A stretch of 64,000 bases of DNA from Wurfbainia villosa (lineage: Eukaryota; Streptophyta; Magnoliopsida; Zingiberales; Zingiberaceae). The number at the start of each line of letters is the position of its first letter. Within the stretch, counting starts at the first letter, position 1. The DNA lies in assembly GCA_025175895.1 (NCBI GenBank), contig CM046003.1, positions 43,233,335-43,297,334 of the forward strand. Direction: 5' to 3'. Below the pieces are notes generated by a model. The model ran no database searches and had not been told where the DNA came from. It saw nothing but the letters and a program-made list of their open reading frames with translations. The translations under genes were made by a program, and so were the position numbers. This document shows positions 1 to 11,775 of the stretch, piece after piece.

Positions 1-332
1 TCTACTTGTGCCGGTTGGGAATTTTCTTGGAATTTCATTATCTTCTCTCATAATTCCTTTGCATCCCTAAAATTACCCAACCTAGACCAAATGTTGTTAG
101 GAATCAAATCACTAAGTAATTCGATTACCTTGAGATTTGTCTCGAAGTCCTTGATTTGGTCTTGGGTCCACCTTGACTTCTCAATTTGCTTGTTGTCTTT
201 ATCCCTAGGCATCTCAAAATTGTTTTCTACAATAATCATAAAATCAAAGTTGGTTTCGAGATATACCTCCATCCTTTTCTTCCACCAAGAAAAGTCTCTA
301 TCGAATTTCGGTGGATGGATGACGCTGGCCAT
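1..332 (-). pseudogene. Ty1/copia gag fragment (copia D), 5' part only
   Basis: Beginning of a copia Gag read on the minus strand, cut by the left window edge. The ATG at 330-332 gives MASVIHPPKFDRDF followed by WWKKRMEVYL, the DUF4219/UBN2-type N terminus that plant copia Gag proteins carry ('PPxFDGxNYxxWKxxM'). The start follows a tRNA-Met-like primer site and an LTR, the normal order. Near 48-50 the frame is closed by a TGA where related Gags have Trp (KEL-W-EKI), then reads on to the window edge, so the copy is inactive. Protease, integrase and RT would lie left of the window. Confidence 0.85.
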
Positions 333-375
333 TTTATAGTGCTTGTGTTGGCGGTTAGTCCTCGACAAGCTCCTT

Positions 376-388
376 GGCTCCGATACCA
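376..388 (-). other. Primer binding site of copia D
   Basis: On the minus strand this reads TGGTATCGGAGCC, complementary to the 3' end of initiator tRNA-Met with one change from the usual TGGTATCAGAGCC. It lies two bases from the LTR end and sets the element's polarity (minus). Confidence 0.85.
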
Positions 389-390
389 CT

Positions 391-1797
391 TGTAGGGTTG
401 ATCGGTGTTGGCCGGCTAGAGGGGGGTGAATAGTCCTCGATCGTCGTATGGTGGAATACGATCGTTCTTCTTGTGTCGCTTGTCTACGATTGTCATTAGC
501 GTAGCGGAATAACAATAATAATAAAAATACTAACGACACATACAAGCATATACAAGATATACGTGGTTCGAAACCGAATGGTTTCTACTCCACGGATGAT
601 CTCACTGAGCTCTAGTTATGTGCACGACACTAACTAAACCACTCCTTCTCGACAACACGTCGGAGGTGGAGAAACCTCACACAAGCTATTACAACAAGTA
701 ATATGAAATACAAACAAGAATACAAATACAATACAAAGAACACTTTTCACCGATTGCTTTTGATCGCTTGTTTGTTGCTTGCTTTGGTTGACTCTTGAAG
801 GTCTGGAATGCAACAACAATTCCCCTCCAATGTCACCCTTAAAGTCTTGGCGAAATCCCCCATCTTGAGCTCCATTTATAACCTGCATCAAGCTGATTTC
901 GTGCGCATCAGTCGACTGATCGTGACCATCAATCGACTAGTCCTGTAGCTGTTGTCTCACAACTGCCAGATCCACGTTGGTCAAGTTCCAACGGATCACA
1001 CATCAGTCGACTGATGGTACCCATCAGTCGACTGATACCCCATCAGTCGAGTGCTGGCGAGCTCGACTAGCTTCTGTGCTCGTGCAGCGGTCACGATTAA
1101 TCGATGCTTCCTTAAGCGGTCGATGATAATATCAATAGTCATTTATCGTCCCTTGGCGATCGACTAATCAATCGAACCCTATTTAGTCGAACACCAATCG
1201 AACCCTAGTCGACTTAAAGCAGTCGACTGGCACCTATGTCAGTCGACTGATGTCGGGTAAAACCTCAAACATCAAGCTATTTGAGTATCCAACACTCAGT
1301 TTTAGCCACTTGGTCAAGTCCACCTTATCCCTCATGGAGTTCCCCACCGAAGCTCTCTTCCCTCGGCCTACATCCCTTGGATGCGTCAAACGCACGACTT
1401 CGCAACGCCATCCTTCATGTCTCATGCCCTCGAAGTATGCTTCCCTTTGGGCTCACTCCATTCACTCCCCGTCTGGCGGTCCCTCGGATGCACCAAGCGC
1501 ACGACTTCGCAATTTCATCCTTCACCGACTCAAGGACCCCCGAGCCTAGTGAACTTACCAAGTCCTCAAGACTTCGTACATGCACCAAGCGCACAGCTTC
1601 GCAATGCATTTCTCACCAAGCACCAAGCGCACGACTTCGCAATGCTTTGGACTTTTCCACACCAAGCTCCATGCTTGGATTTTCCATACCAACTCCATGT
1701 TGGACTTTCTTATGACAATCCCATGTCATAAGTTTTGTCTATCATCAAAATACTGCTCGAGTCAAACTCGAGTCAACCTGGGCCGATTGCACCAATA
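391..1797 (-). repeat. 5' LTR of copia D (about 1.4 kb)
   Basis: Reads TATTGGTGCAATCGG... to ...CAACCCTACA on the minus strand, next to the primer site; the usual TG start has become TA. A TATA-like ATTTATAACC lies at 874-883. Inside are palindromic CATCAGTCGACTGATG motifs (1001-1016 and a 15/16 copy at 1022-1037). Near the U3 end (about 1380-1640) there are four spaced copies of a GCGCACGACTTCGCAAT-like unit. The flank at 1798 is a gypsy gag frame, so the LTR interrupted an older element. The partner LTR lies outside the window. Confidence 0.8.
874..883 (-). promoter_or_regulatory. TATA-like box in copia D LTR
   Basis: The minus strand reads GGTTATAAAT inside the LTR, a position consistent with the U3/R boundary of plant copia LTRs. 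Assigned by motif only. Confidence 0.45.
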
Positions 1798-2594
1798 GAA
1801 GGAATGTTCCTGGCAGTGGCGGTAAAACGATGAAGATAACCCCTCAAAGATTCTAAGGGTTCCTTCCCTATATGCAGAAGGATAGAGGCGTCATACTTAT
1901 AAGTCTTGCAACTAGCAAATTCTTGACGGAAAACCCCCCTCAGATCGACAAAGCAAGTAATAGAACCGGGAGGTAGAGCTCCAAACCACCTCTGAGCAGA
2001 GCCTATCAGCGTGATGTGAAAAGCTCTGTATTTGAGGGCATCCGTATAACAATGAAGAGAAGCAGCTCCCTCGAATTGCAATAGATGATCCTCTGGGTCT
2101 GATGTGCCATCATACATCCCCACTTGAGGATTTTGAAAATGTGGGGGTGGTAGCTCTGACATAATATCTACAGTGAATGGACTGGGCTCATGAACTTTAG
2201 GTGCCTTGGTGGACTGGCTTTCTCCCTAATCTTCCAGCCTATTTTGAGTCACCGAGATGGTATTTTGATACACCCTCCCCACTGACACATCACCTAGTAA
2301 TACTTCGATGTATGGCATCGTCACTGGGCGGGCTTAGGGAGGCCTTTCAAGTGGCTGCTCTCTAGGAGATGGTTCATCAGAATAGGGATGAAGATATCTC
2401 GCCCTTATCCTCTCTTTAGCCAGAGCTTCAGTTGCGACTGTATCTACCATTGCCTTCAGCTGTGATGGGAATAGTGTAATAGGACTCTCTTTCGCAGAAG
2501 AGGTTGCTGGATGCTGAATTTCTTCTGGCTGCATCTCGATGTCTTGCTCAATAATGTGTTCCCAGAGATGACGCCAACTGATGTGGATATACAA
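1798..2594 (-). pseudogene. Ty3/gypsy gag remnant (Retrotrans_gag, Tat-like)
   Basis: On the minus strand the stretch below 2162 contains YDGTSDPEDHLLQFEGAASL, a Trp-Phe pair in AQRWFGALPPGSI and an FRQEFASC block: the Retrotrans_gag domain typical of Tat-lineage gypsy Gags. The upstream part (2594-2337) is in the same frame and has a charged N-terminal region. At least two in-frame stops lie between them (TAA at 2334-2336 and a TAG near 2226), one explainable as CAG to TAG. The C-terminal end is cut by copia D at 1797. No protease or pol of this element is visible, so it is a relic. Confidence 0.75.
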
Positions 2595-3546
2595 ATTTTT
2601 TCACCTCTTAGAACAGAAAGCGATAACGTCAAGGAGGCTTAGGGTTCTCTCCGGTCGTAGCAGTAATAAGGATGAATAGACGATGCAGAACAAAGCACAG
2701 AGAGCAATGATACAAGATTTAACGTGGTTCGAATTTTCAATTCCTACTCGACGAGGTGAGCTCTAGAGCGAGCCACGGTGCCAAAGCACTTCCACTATGA
2801 AACTTCTTTTTTTTTGAAGTATTTCCAGAGGTGGAGGAAAACCCCTTACAATTCTAGCAATGTACAAAATAGAGAGATAGAATTAACTTCAAAGGTTCCC
2901 CTCTCTTCTGTCGTCTCCTCCTCCTCTTCTCCGGCAACGTGGACCCCTCTTCCATGGATAGGATGGCCTCCAGTTGAAATTGAATCAGGATTGGAATCCT
3001 CCCCTCTTCTCCCTCTTCCTTCGCCTTTTATCCTCCTCTTCCACCGCCAGCTGTGATGTAACCAACCATTCAGATCATCGTCCACGTGGAGGGCCTCCTT
3101 TTCCTGGAGAATAATTCTATTAAGAGGATAAGGAGTGGAGGCTCCTGCGAATATTGTATGGGGTCCTAGTTTGTTATATCATATAACAAACTCTCATAAA
3201 CTGGAGCCTCGAGAAATATTCTGTCTCTATTCTTCACCCTCTCTTCCTTCGTTGGGTCAGACACCGACTCGGTTTCCCTCTCGGCGGGATGCTCCTAGTT
3301 CACTTAAACCAGGGCGTACGCTTCTTATTGGTATTTAGGCCCACTCTGGTTATAAGACACATTCCCTTGTGCTTCTCGTAACTCTCCGAGTCAATCCCCG
3401 ACTCATTTCCTGAGTCACCCCCTAGACTTGTGCCCTGGGTTACTCACCGGGTCCCCTTTTGATCTTAGGACTTATCCGCCCTGTTCTACATCGCCACCCT
3501 GTCAGCTCGGTCGACTCCCCTGGGTTGAGTCTGATCGATTCCGACA
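2595..3546 (-). repeat. Probable leader/LTR of the gypsy remnant
   Basis: Non-coding stretch upstream of the gypsy gag relic. It has an 'ACGTGGTTCGAA' segment near 2720 shared in style with the copia D LTR (about 560), a pyrimidine-rich tract, and short repeats of a CCGAGTC/GACTC type at 3390-3530. A TGTCGGAATCGATC-like edge on the minus strand at 3546 could be an LTR start. No partner LTR or target duplication was found, so the limits are provisional. Confidence 0.35.
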
Positions 3547-4460
3547 GTGCTTCACGCATGACATTCTTAATCTCAACTCATAAATTAGGTTGTCGTAGTA
3601 TCATATCTGAACTCTTCAGCAGCTACAGTTATTTTGTGTCTTATTCCTTTCACTCTTCCTATACTCACTTGGTTCAGGACATAGTCTATGTGTTCGCCCC
3701 CATTAGACTGACTACGTCACATCTAGCTCAAGTGTTGTTTCTTGTAATGTGGATTCAAGTTACTCCGTATATATTTCCAAGAATACCATTCTTCTTAACA
3801 TGTGTACTTTGGCTAAAGACTTTTGAGTAATAATCTTGACAAGAGGCCTAGAGTATATTTCTCCTTAGAACAAGCGTGGTGAATCTTCTGTTGATTATTC
3901 AAATATCTTCGATCACTTTGGCTTATATTCAATCAACCTGGAGTTACACCTTCTATGGGAATGGCTGAAAAGAAGTCAATGTGTAAGGTGTCATAATCAA
4001 GATGACTTGAATACTTAAGTCTAAGGAATCTCACACTCAATCTCATAGTAGGTCACTCCAATGAACTAGTTACCCTAACTAGCATCCACATATTCACTCT
4101 CAGTATCCCTATATTTCCATTTAGCGAGTACCGAATGTTTGGATAAACCAAGGAGTATAACATGTATTAGTCTCACAGAATTGATGATGTCCAATCTCAT
4201 CAATTCATCGACTAAGGATTGTTTCAATACTTAGATAATTACACATGATGAGATACTCACTAATTATTATCCAATCATGATTTCTCTCATGCTATGTGTT
4301 GTATTGTGGACTTCAGTAAATGAGTTTAAGACCAATCAAATACATATAGAATGTACATTCAAAATAGTAAATTTTATTGATCAATTATCAAACATCTAAG
4401 GTGATTGCCTTAGGACACCTCTTAAATACATCACAAATGAGACTCTTTGACAGACAATTA
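3547..4460. other. Unassigned non-coding DNA
   Basis: AT-rich sequence with no domain I recognise in six frames. The 3459-3830 open frame has no protein-like features. It lies between two retroelement relics and is probably decayed repeat DNA. Confidence 0.4.
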
Positions 4461-6450
4461 ATATCTTGCACTCTTACTTATCATAAATAATATATTGGAT
4501 CTATAAGCGGTGAGATAATATAGGCTACCTATGTCACTCTTAAAAAAATTAAGGTTTACTTGTTTTCCTTTCGAATCATGGTCCATCTTAATGTTAGCAG
4601 CATGGAAGTCGACAACTCCTTGCCTTTTTTCATACCAAATTTCTTAATAAGGTCATTGGTATATTTGGTGTGATAGACATGGATGTCTTCCTTAGTTTGT
4701 TTAATTTGAAGTATAAGAGGAAATTTAATCCTTTTAATAAGCTTATCTCAAACTCACTCTCTATAAAAGTGATAAATTCATTGAAAAAACTTTTATTTAT
4801 TGACCTAGAGATAATGTCATCGACATGCACTTGGACAATAAATAATATCATTTCTACTAGACTTTATGAATAAGGTGGAATCTACTTGTCCTCTCTTAAA
4901 GTTTTTGATAATAGGAAGGTTGATAGCCTCTTACACCAACCCTGGTTGTTTATTTCAAATTATATAAAGTTTTCTTAAGTTTATACACATGGTTTGGTAA
5001 ATATAAGTTTTTCAAAACTAGATGGTTAATCTACATAGATCTCTTCCTCAACGAAACCATCTGAAAATGTTGATTTCATATCCATTTGAAATGATTTGAA
5101 GGCCTTGTTAGTGACATTGCTAAAAGTATTCGAATGGATTTGAGATGAGCTATGAGAGTGTAATTCTCATTACAATCCAATCCTTTAATTTGCTTGAAAC
5201 CTAATCTAGCCTTTTTCTAACCATAGTTTCTTTATCATATAACTTATTCCTAAAGACTTATCTAGCATCGATAGTGTTATTTTCTTGGGGTCTTGGAACT
5301 ACGTTCCAAACTTAACTCTTATCAAATTGATCCAACTCATCTTGTAGCTAACACCTATTCCGAGTCAAGCAAGGTATCATTTATGGTCTTGGACTCAATT
5401 TAGGATGTCAAAATAATTCCCTAAGTTCCTATGGTAAGATCTAATCTTCACTCCTAAGGAAATATCTTTCACAACTTGCTCAATGTAGTGACTAGAATTG
5501 ATCCTAGGTGTCCTAGTGGTTGAGATGTGTTTCCAACACTCAATAGAAATCTATGTCTTGGGATCAATTGATGTGGGCCAAGTGATTCTTCAGCTAGGGT
5601 CTTGTGCAAAAATAGGATCCAGTTCTTAGGAAATATCTCTCACAATTTATTCCATAGGATGACTAGAACTAATCCTATATATATAATCTAAAAGGTTGAG
5701 ATGTGTTCCCTAACACACTCAAGAATTGTCCCTTCTTCCTCTCATCATCCTATTCATCCTTAGTTTCCCGTTGAACATTGCTTTCCAAATCTACTTTCTC
5801 AAGTTCAAATATGATTGTAAGAAATTCCAAATCTAATTTCTTAAGTTCAAATATGATTTTAAGAGATTCCTTCCTGTCCCTTACAAATAGAAGATGAATA
5901 AGTCTCCTTCTTAATAGCTATAAGCTCCTTTTAGAATGATTTGGCTTTGTCATTGGACTTAATCAATGAACTACTTAAACATGTAATCGTTTTATATAAT
6001 TTATTTAATTTGAGAGTGGTCACCACATCATTACGATGATGATCCCTCCTTGCAATTTGAACCTCCATCTTCTTCCTCACTTGAGCTCTCCACCCCATCA
6101 TGAATGATTATGAAAGTCATATGTTAGGTCACCTTTCACAACTCCTCTTTCAATGACTCCAATAATAATGGATCATTTCAAGTAACCCTTAGCGTCTTCT
6201 TCTTGTTATTTGTGGATCTTGGGACATTCTAACATGTAGCAATCCTTCCTATTACATTCTAAATTTGTAACACTAATTTAGATATACCATTGGATTTTGG
6301 TGAATTCTTTAATTTTATCCTAAAACATTCTCTTTATGACTCTCTTATTAAAACTTTTGCTCTTCTTCACCGTTTTACTCAAATGCTTTCAAGTTATTGA
6401 TGCATCGATTTTTATCTTAAATAAAAAGCATTTTAAGTTTTAAGACTTAG
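4461..6450 (-). pseudogene. Ancient Ty1/copia gag-pol remnant
   Basis: Several short minus-strand stretches are recognisable as copia reverse transcriptase. VHVDDIISRS near 4820 is the YVDDIIFGS active-site box (Tyr to His). YKLKKTLYNLK near 4960 is the YKLxKALYGLKQAPR block. MDMKSTFSDGFVEEEIY near 5050 is the MDVKTAFLNG block. Their order (5050, 4960, 4820) fits minus-strand reading. The 5700-6450 part resembles a charged gag tail but is too decayed to prove. Frames shift repeatedly and stops are frequent: an old, dead insertion with no LTRs I can define. Confidence 0.65.
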
Positions 6451-6990
6451 TAAATGGTCAAGGCCGTGGAACTCATACAACAAAGGAGAGAGGAAAAGAA
6501 CTCAATAAAAGAAAATAACATGATTCGAGGAGTTAGAATGAGATTTCCTTTATAGGAATTAAAAGAGAAATTGAACTCTCATGTAGGAGTGTTGCATGCC
6601 TTCATTTAATTCTAAAAATCAAAGAAAATATTTAAATTATTGAAAAATGAAAAACAAAATCCACCCAAGGGACACTATTCCCTACATGAGAGAAGTTGTG
6701 CTTTTCTCTTCATTCAATTTGGTTTTCAAATTGAGAAACCCCCAAATCACCACCAATTTACTAGAGGTTGATTTCAATCTTTTCCCCTTGACTACATTGT
6801 ATGATTGTAATTGATTTGAACTAAAGAATAATATTCTTAATGTAATTGAATTGAACTAAAGAATGATATTCTGAATTTCGCTTGAGTAAAATAAATCATT
6901 CATGTCTCTACCCGATCTAATTTGTTGTTAAAACAAAATTTCAGTAATTTTCCCACCATTTGAGCCCATCCAAACATAGCAATCATCATT
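6451..6990. other. Unassigned AT-rich DNA downstream of the AAE14-like gene
   Basis: No coding signal. It contains a short near-duplicate (an 'ATTGAACTAAAGAAT' unit around 6815 and 6850). It may be the LTR side of the old copia remnant, but no boundary is visible. Confidence 0.3.
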
Positions 6991-6996
6991 TTTATT
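6991..6996 (-). terminator. Candidate poly(A) signal of the AAE14-like gene
   Basis: AATAAA on the minus strand about 130 bases past the stop codon, a normal distance for a plant 3' UTR. Motif evidence only. Confidence 0.4.
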
Positions 6997-7122
6997 CTTA
7001 TAGTATGCACTTGCTTTACTATTATTATTATTGAAAAATTGTTTAGCATACATTTGTAAATGAATGGCCTCATAAATCAACATCCCACATAGCACATAGA
7101 ATGGTGTACAACTATTTTTTAC

Positions 7123-10118
7123 TCAAAGACTGCTTGGTAATTGCACAAGGGACAGTATTTCCTTTCTCACTTCATCCCTTCTCAACTTCCCTGTGGTAGT
7201 AAAAGGAAAAGGCTTTCCCCAGAGCATGTAGATTTTTGGTATCTTGAATCTGCAATGAGGACGAGATAGCAGCATAATTCAGTGAAAGATACTGTTGGAA
7301 CGAAACAACTTTGTTTCCTTATCATCTTAAATTCAACATAAATGAACTAAGGTAGTGTGCAAAGACCTGGTTAAATTTTTATGTCTGCAATAATATTGGA
7401 TGATCTCAGCCGACACTTGTTTCTCCTCCGCCGCATATTTAGAATTCAGTTCAACCCATTTCCAGCTTTCCTTTATGTTCAAGCAAGCAACAAGTTTCTC
7501 GTCGAGGCGGATGTCAGGAACACCAACAACTACAACTTTGGATATTCCAGGGTGTTCAGATATAACAGCTTCCACCTATATCGATACCGTAACTGAATGA
7601 TTAACTAAGAGAAGATCGATAGGATATGATGGAAAGAAAAACCAACATAACATTCATCTACCTAATACCTCTTCAGGATACACATTCTCTCCTCCAGTCT
7701 TAATACAAGCCTTTTTACGACCAATGAGCCACAGATTACCATGGAAGTCGATCCAACCAATGTCGCCTGTGTCAAGCCACCCTTTCTCGTCGAAATCCCA
7801 TGTGATCAGCTCCTTGTGGTTCCAGTACCCAGCCATAACATGCAAGCCTCTTGTCATTATATTTCCAACAAAGGGATCACAAGAACTGCCACTGCTACTA
7901 GATATCTTTATTTCGACATGAGGAGCAGGCTTTCCCACACAGACTCCCCATAGCTGTGTCACCGGAGTGGCATTGGTTTTTTCATGGAAAGATATCCCAT
8001 TCGTTTTAGCTGTGGGATCACAGAGGGTAATAAACGTCAACGAAGAACAAGCCTCGGTCATTCCTGTTCATATAGAATCATGACATAGTATGAGCAGTTG
8101 AAGGTATAGAGTTGCAAGATATAAAGAATTATGAGAGGATACATAGTCACGTACCATAAGCAGAAAAGATCTTGGCACAAGGGAATATGCGATTAGCACC
8201 TCTTAAGAGCTCTTGTGAAAGGCCACCACCCCCATTGAGAATTTTGCACACAGATTCTCCATTGCTTGACAAGTTGAACCTTCTGACATCCAATTCAAAA
8301 GAGTTATGTCACAAATAAATGATCTTATTTTAAAAAGAATGTAGGTTAAAAAGAGGAACAGTCCAAGCCTGCTAGGTTTGTATTTTCTCACAAGTGCATG
8401 TTTACCTTTCATATGCAACTAAATCGGCCATCATTGCAGGAACTGTGATAAATGAAGTCACCTGGAATTCTTTTATCGCTTCAAACGTTAGCCTTGCATC
8501 AAATTTGGGTATTAAGATATGGCAACCACCTGCCATTAGCATTGCCAGGCAAGAAGATATTCCACCAATGTGACACAAAGGAGCTGTGTGTAGATAAACC
8601 TGAATGCACATCAATAATTTATCCTTATTCACGAATATATTGAGAATATCACAAAGTAAAACTCATCAAATCCTGCATGTTTATAGTTTCCATGTATGTC
8701 TAACATGATTTGGTGTACATAGTAGAAAGAACTACAATTCTCTGTGATATATCACTTTGTACATCCAAAAGGCAAAACTAGTTAAAGTACTATTATGCTG
8801 ATTTATTATTAAATGAAGATCACAACTGGGTCTCAGAAAGGAAACATACATCATCCTCACCATAACCAATGATAGATATCTTTGCAAGTGATTGAACAAT
8901 TATCGCAGTGTGGCTTATGGCAACTCCTTTTGGCTTTCCAGTTGTTCCTACGTATGACAAAACCTTCAGATATCAGTATGAAACAACCACGTCGAGACAA
9001 AGAAGAACTTTAATTTTCATCAATGTAAAAGCCAGAGTTAATTTTAAATGAGGGAAGTAGAAACCAAATCAAGTCCAAGGAGTAAGGAGTGTTGTTTCAG
9101 TTAATGGAATTGTTATCCACATTGTTTCGATACGGGATCAATTAGGACTCTCTCTGCAGAGTGTTTGAATTTACAATTCAATTTACAAACAGAAAGCTGG
9201 AAAAGTGAAAGTCCTTTTGATCTAAAAGGCAGAGTGCTGCTAAATGAAGGATAACCACGAGAACCTGGCTGTAGAAATTTAGAACCAGAGTACCTGATGT
9301 AAAGCATATAAGTGCAATGTTCCCTGGTGCAAATATTGGATCAGGCATCGGTGAAGCTTTGACAAAGCTTTGAGCCATTTCAATCTTCAAATCTGCAAAT
9401 CAATTGGGAATCGAGAGGTATATAATTTCTGTTGAGAACATTGTCCAAAAAAAGAAACGCAACCATGGAATCAATGACTACATAAAGAAAATTTTAACTT
9501 ACAGTTTTGGTTGCAGCTAAATATTGACGGTGACTCTCCGATATGAAGATATAGCTTTATAGATGGCAAGTTCTTCCCCTCTCGGAGCTGGAAAGCCCAT
9601 CGATTGCAGTGTTCATCCACCACTAACATTTTGGGGTTTACGAGTTCCATCGCCATTCTTGCTTCTTCAAAACTCTATCTTCAGCCAAGAAATTGCTTTA
9701 TTAGGAAGCTAAGAGAACGCGAATCGTCAAGTTATAGATCATAAAAATACTGCATTCCTTGTAAGATTCCACTCACCCAACGGTGATTGAGAGGGGCAAC
9801 GATGGCTCCAACGTAGGTAATGGCAAGGAACAACTGTACGTACCAATCGCTGTGAAACAAGAACGACAGTGAGTGTCATGGGAGTTGCTCGTCGTTGAGG
9901 GGGAGAATCGCTCCGCACCTGTTGAGGGCAGCTATGGCGACGACGTCACCTCTGGAAATGCCGGAGTCGGCCAGAGCACGGGCAAGGGAGTGGACGCTCT
10001 CCACGAACTTGCTGCCGGTCTTACGCCTGCCTCCGGCGACGGTTACCGGCGAATGGCCCCGGATGGCCTCGAGGCGCCGGAGACAGAGACAGACGTGGCC
10101 TCTCGAGTACGTCTCCAT
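7123..10118 (-). CDS. AAE14: o-Succinylbenzoate-CoA ligase, AAE14/MenE type (10 exons)
   Basis: Activates o-succinylbenzoate to its CoA thioester in phylloquinone (vitamin K1) synthesis. Exons: 10118-9919, 9849-9777, 9674-9503, 9392-9294, 8947-8850, 8599-8406, 8282-8155, 8063-7669, 7575-7367, 7249-7123. All nine introns are GT-AG and every phase agrees; total 1695 nt, 564 aa plus stop, close to Arabidopsis AAE14 (about 560). Visible motifs: APLNHRW (exon 2/3), the ATP/AMP signature FTSGTTGKPKGVAISH across exons 4/5, GYGEDDVYLHTAPL (5/6), AYGMTEACSSLTF (7/8), WLDTGDIG, and IKTGGENVYPEEVEAV (8/9), near the C-terminal hinge. The start is supported by an in-frame TGA at 10125-10127. The last residues are SSL, a PTS1-like peroxisomal signal as in the Arabidopsis protein. 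No frameshift or stop was found. The sequence identifies the family strongly; activity is inferred. Confidence 0.93.
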
Positions 10119-10295
10119 CCGCGATCAAGCCATCGGATACTGCCCTATGTTTCCGGTCGTCACACGATGCTTTAGAGATAAGTAACGCTATCAATCTACG
10201 TGGATCCCATGGATACGCGATTATAAATCGACAGCTTTTTCTGGTATTTCTTCAAAATTGAAAAATAAAAAGTAAAAAAAAACATTTACTTTTGA
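10119..10295 (-). promoter_or_regulatory. Remaining proximal promoter/5' UTR of the AAE14-like gene
   Basis: Only about 177 bases of native upstream DNA remain before the MULE target duplication. A TATA-like TTTATAA on the minus strand (about 10222-10229) lies roughly 105 bases before the ATG. Anything more distal now lies beyond the MULE, from 49212 onward. Confidence 0.5.
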
Positions 10296-10304
10296 TTAGC
10301 ATAA
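10296..10304. other. 9-bp target duplication of the MULE, left copy
   Basis: TTAGCATAA, repeated exactly at 49203-49211. Nine-base duplications are diagnostic of Mutator-superfamily insertion. Confidence 0.9.
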
Positions 10305-11040
10305 GGGTAAGTTAGAGTAAAATTCCTCTGCTCTTGTTTATATTTGGATTCAGTTCCTATAACAATTTTCTTCTCAATAAGTCATCGTCTTCCCTCCCCC
10401 AATGGTAACCCTAAACACTTAATTCCCTCACTTGACCAAACCGTTTGCTCGCCCCCTTGAAAACCATTGTGTTTCCCTTATTTCAACCACTAGCGACCCA
10501 TGACATCAAGCAAATGCGATAAGAGTGAACAAGGAGACTAACGAGCAAGTGCGTAAAAAAGATTAAACAAGGTAAATATACTTAATTCATATAATTTTGG
10601 ATAATTTTTTTATGATAATTACATAATTTTATTTATTGATACAAAGAGTATATAATTTGAGTCAATAGGTATTTGATTTTGTACTTGAAATATTCTGATT
10701 TGATTTTTGGGGATGTAAAAAAATTATACTTTGAAGTTAATAATAATGGTTTTGTTTGATGTTCATGAAGTAAAAATATGATATATAAATTGTTATAAAA
10801 GATTTTGTACCTAATGTGAGTCAATAGATACTTATTTTAGCTCATTAAATACTCTGATTCGATTATTAGTTGTGTTATTCATGAAATAAAATAATGATAT
10901 CGAAATTTGTAGAAAATGTACTTAATGTTAGTCAATCGATACTTGTTTTGATCATTTAAATACCAAATTTGATTATTTGAGAATGTCAAAAAAATTATTT
11001 AAAAGTTAATATTAAGTGACTTATGTTCAGAGTCTTCACA
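10305..11040 (+). repeat. Left terminal inverted repeat of the MULE
   Basis: Matches the reverse complement of the right end (about 48440-49202). Shared segments include the 'TTTATATTTGGATTCAGT' outer block (about 10340), the 'GGTTTGGTCAAGTG' gene-like GC-richer block (10430-10445, seen as CTTGACCAAACC here), and the AT-rich inner block beginning near 10560. The inner limit is approximate because the inner part is a repeat module. Confidence 0.8.
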
Positions 11041-11560
11041 ATCGATTCTTATTGATCGATTTTTACATAATTTTAGGTAAATTTTTTGTGATAATTACAT
11101 AATTTTTTTATTGGTATAAAGAACATCTAATTTGAGTCAATAGATATTTGATTTTGTGCCTGAAATATTCGGAATCAATTTTTGGTGTTGTAAATAAATT
11201 ATACTTTGAAGTTAATAATATTGACTTTTGTTTGACGTTCATGACATAAAAATATGATACTTAAATTGCTACAAAAGATTTTATATCTAATGTGAGTCAA
11301 TAGATACTTATTTTGGCTCATTAAATACCCTGATTCGATTATTGTTTGTATTATTCATGAAATAAAATTATGATACCTAAATTGGTAGAAAAAGTATTTA
11401 ATGTTAGTCAATCGATATTTGTTTTGGTCATTTAAATACCAAAATTTGATTATCTGAGGATGTCAAAAAAAATATTTAAAAGTTAATATTAAGTGACATA
11501 TGTTTATGGCTTTCGTCAATCGATACTTATTGTGATACTGATTTTGTTCTATATTGCTTA
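10659..11560. repeat. Subterminal tandem repeat, two copies of a ~475-bp unit
   Basis: The segment starting GAGTCAATAGGTATTTGA at 10659 recurs at 11134, a 475-bp period. Each unit is built of about three related sub-units (GTCAATxGATACTT... at roughly 10660, 10820 and 10930). The right TIR shows only a single unit. Subterminal repeats are common in MULEs and can bind transposase; function here is not shown. Confidence 0.7.
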
Positions 11561-11662
11561 ATGTATTATCTAGATTAATATGTCATGTTGTGTTTTTTAT
11601 TGACTTATTTTATGAAAATATTTATTGAAATTATTGCTAATTAAGCTTTTTGTCAATTAGAA

Positions 11663-11775
11663 ATGACAAGGACTAAAAAATACACTGATGATAATGATAG
11701 AGATGTTGAACCAAGTGGAAAAGAAGGTTATTCAAGGTGTTCCCCAACAAAATTTATGTCAGTCATGGAACAATT
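11663..11775 (+). pseudogene. ULP1-like gene, first coding segment (interrupted)
   Basis: The ATG at 11663 opens MTRTKKYTDDNDRDVEPSG and runs to ...SVMEQF, where the gypsy element inserted. The frame continues after the element at 28292 across the 5-bp duplication CAATT. The charged, low-complexity start resembles N termini of plant MULE-borne ULP-like proteins. The remainder is annotated at 28292-32190. Confidence 0.7.

Noticed and set aside
1773..2162. Gag-like frame considered as an endogenous pararetrovirus coat region
   Set aside because: The motifs match the Ty3/gypsy Retrotrans_gag domain; no movement protein or pararetroviral polymerase is nearby.
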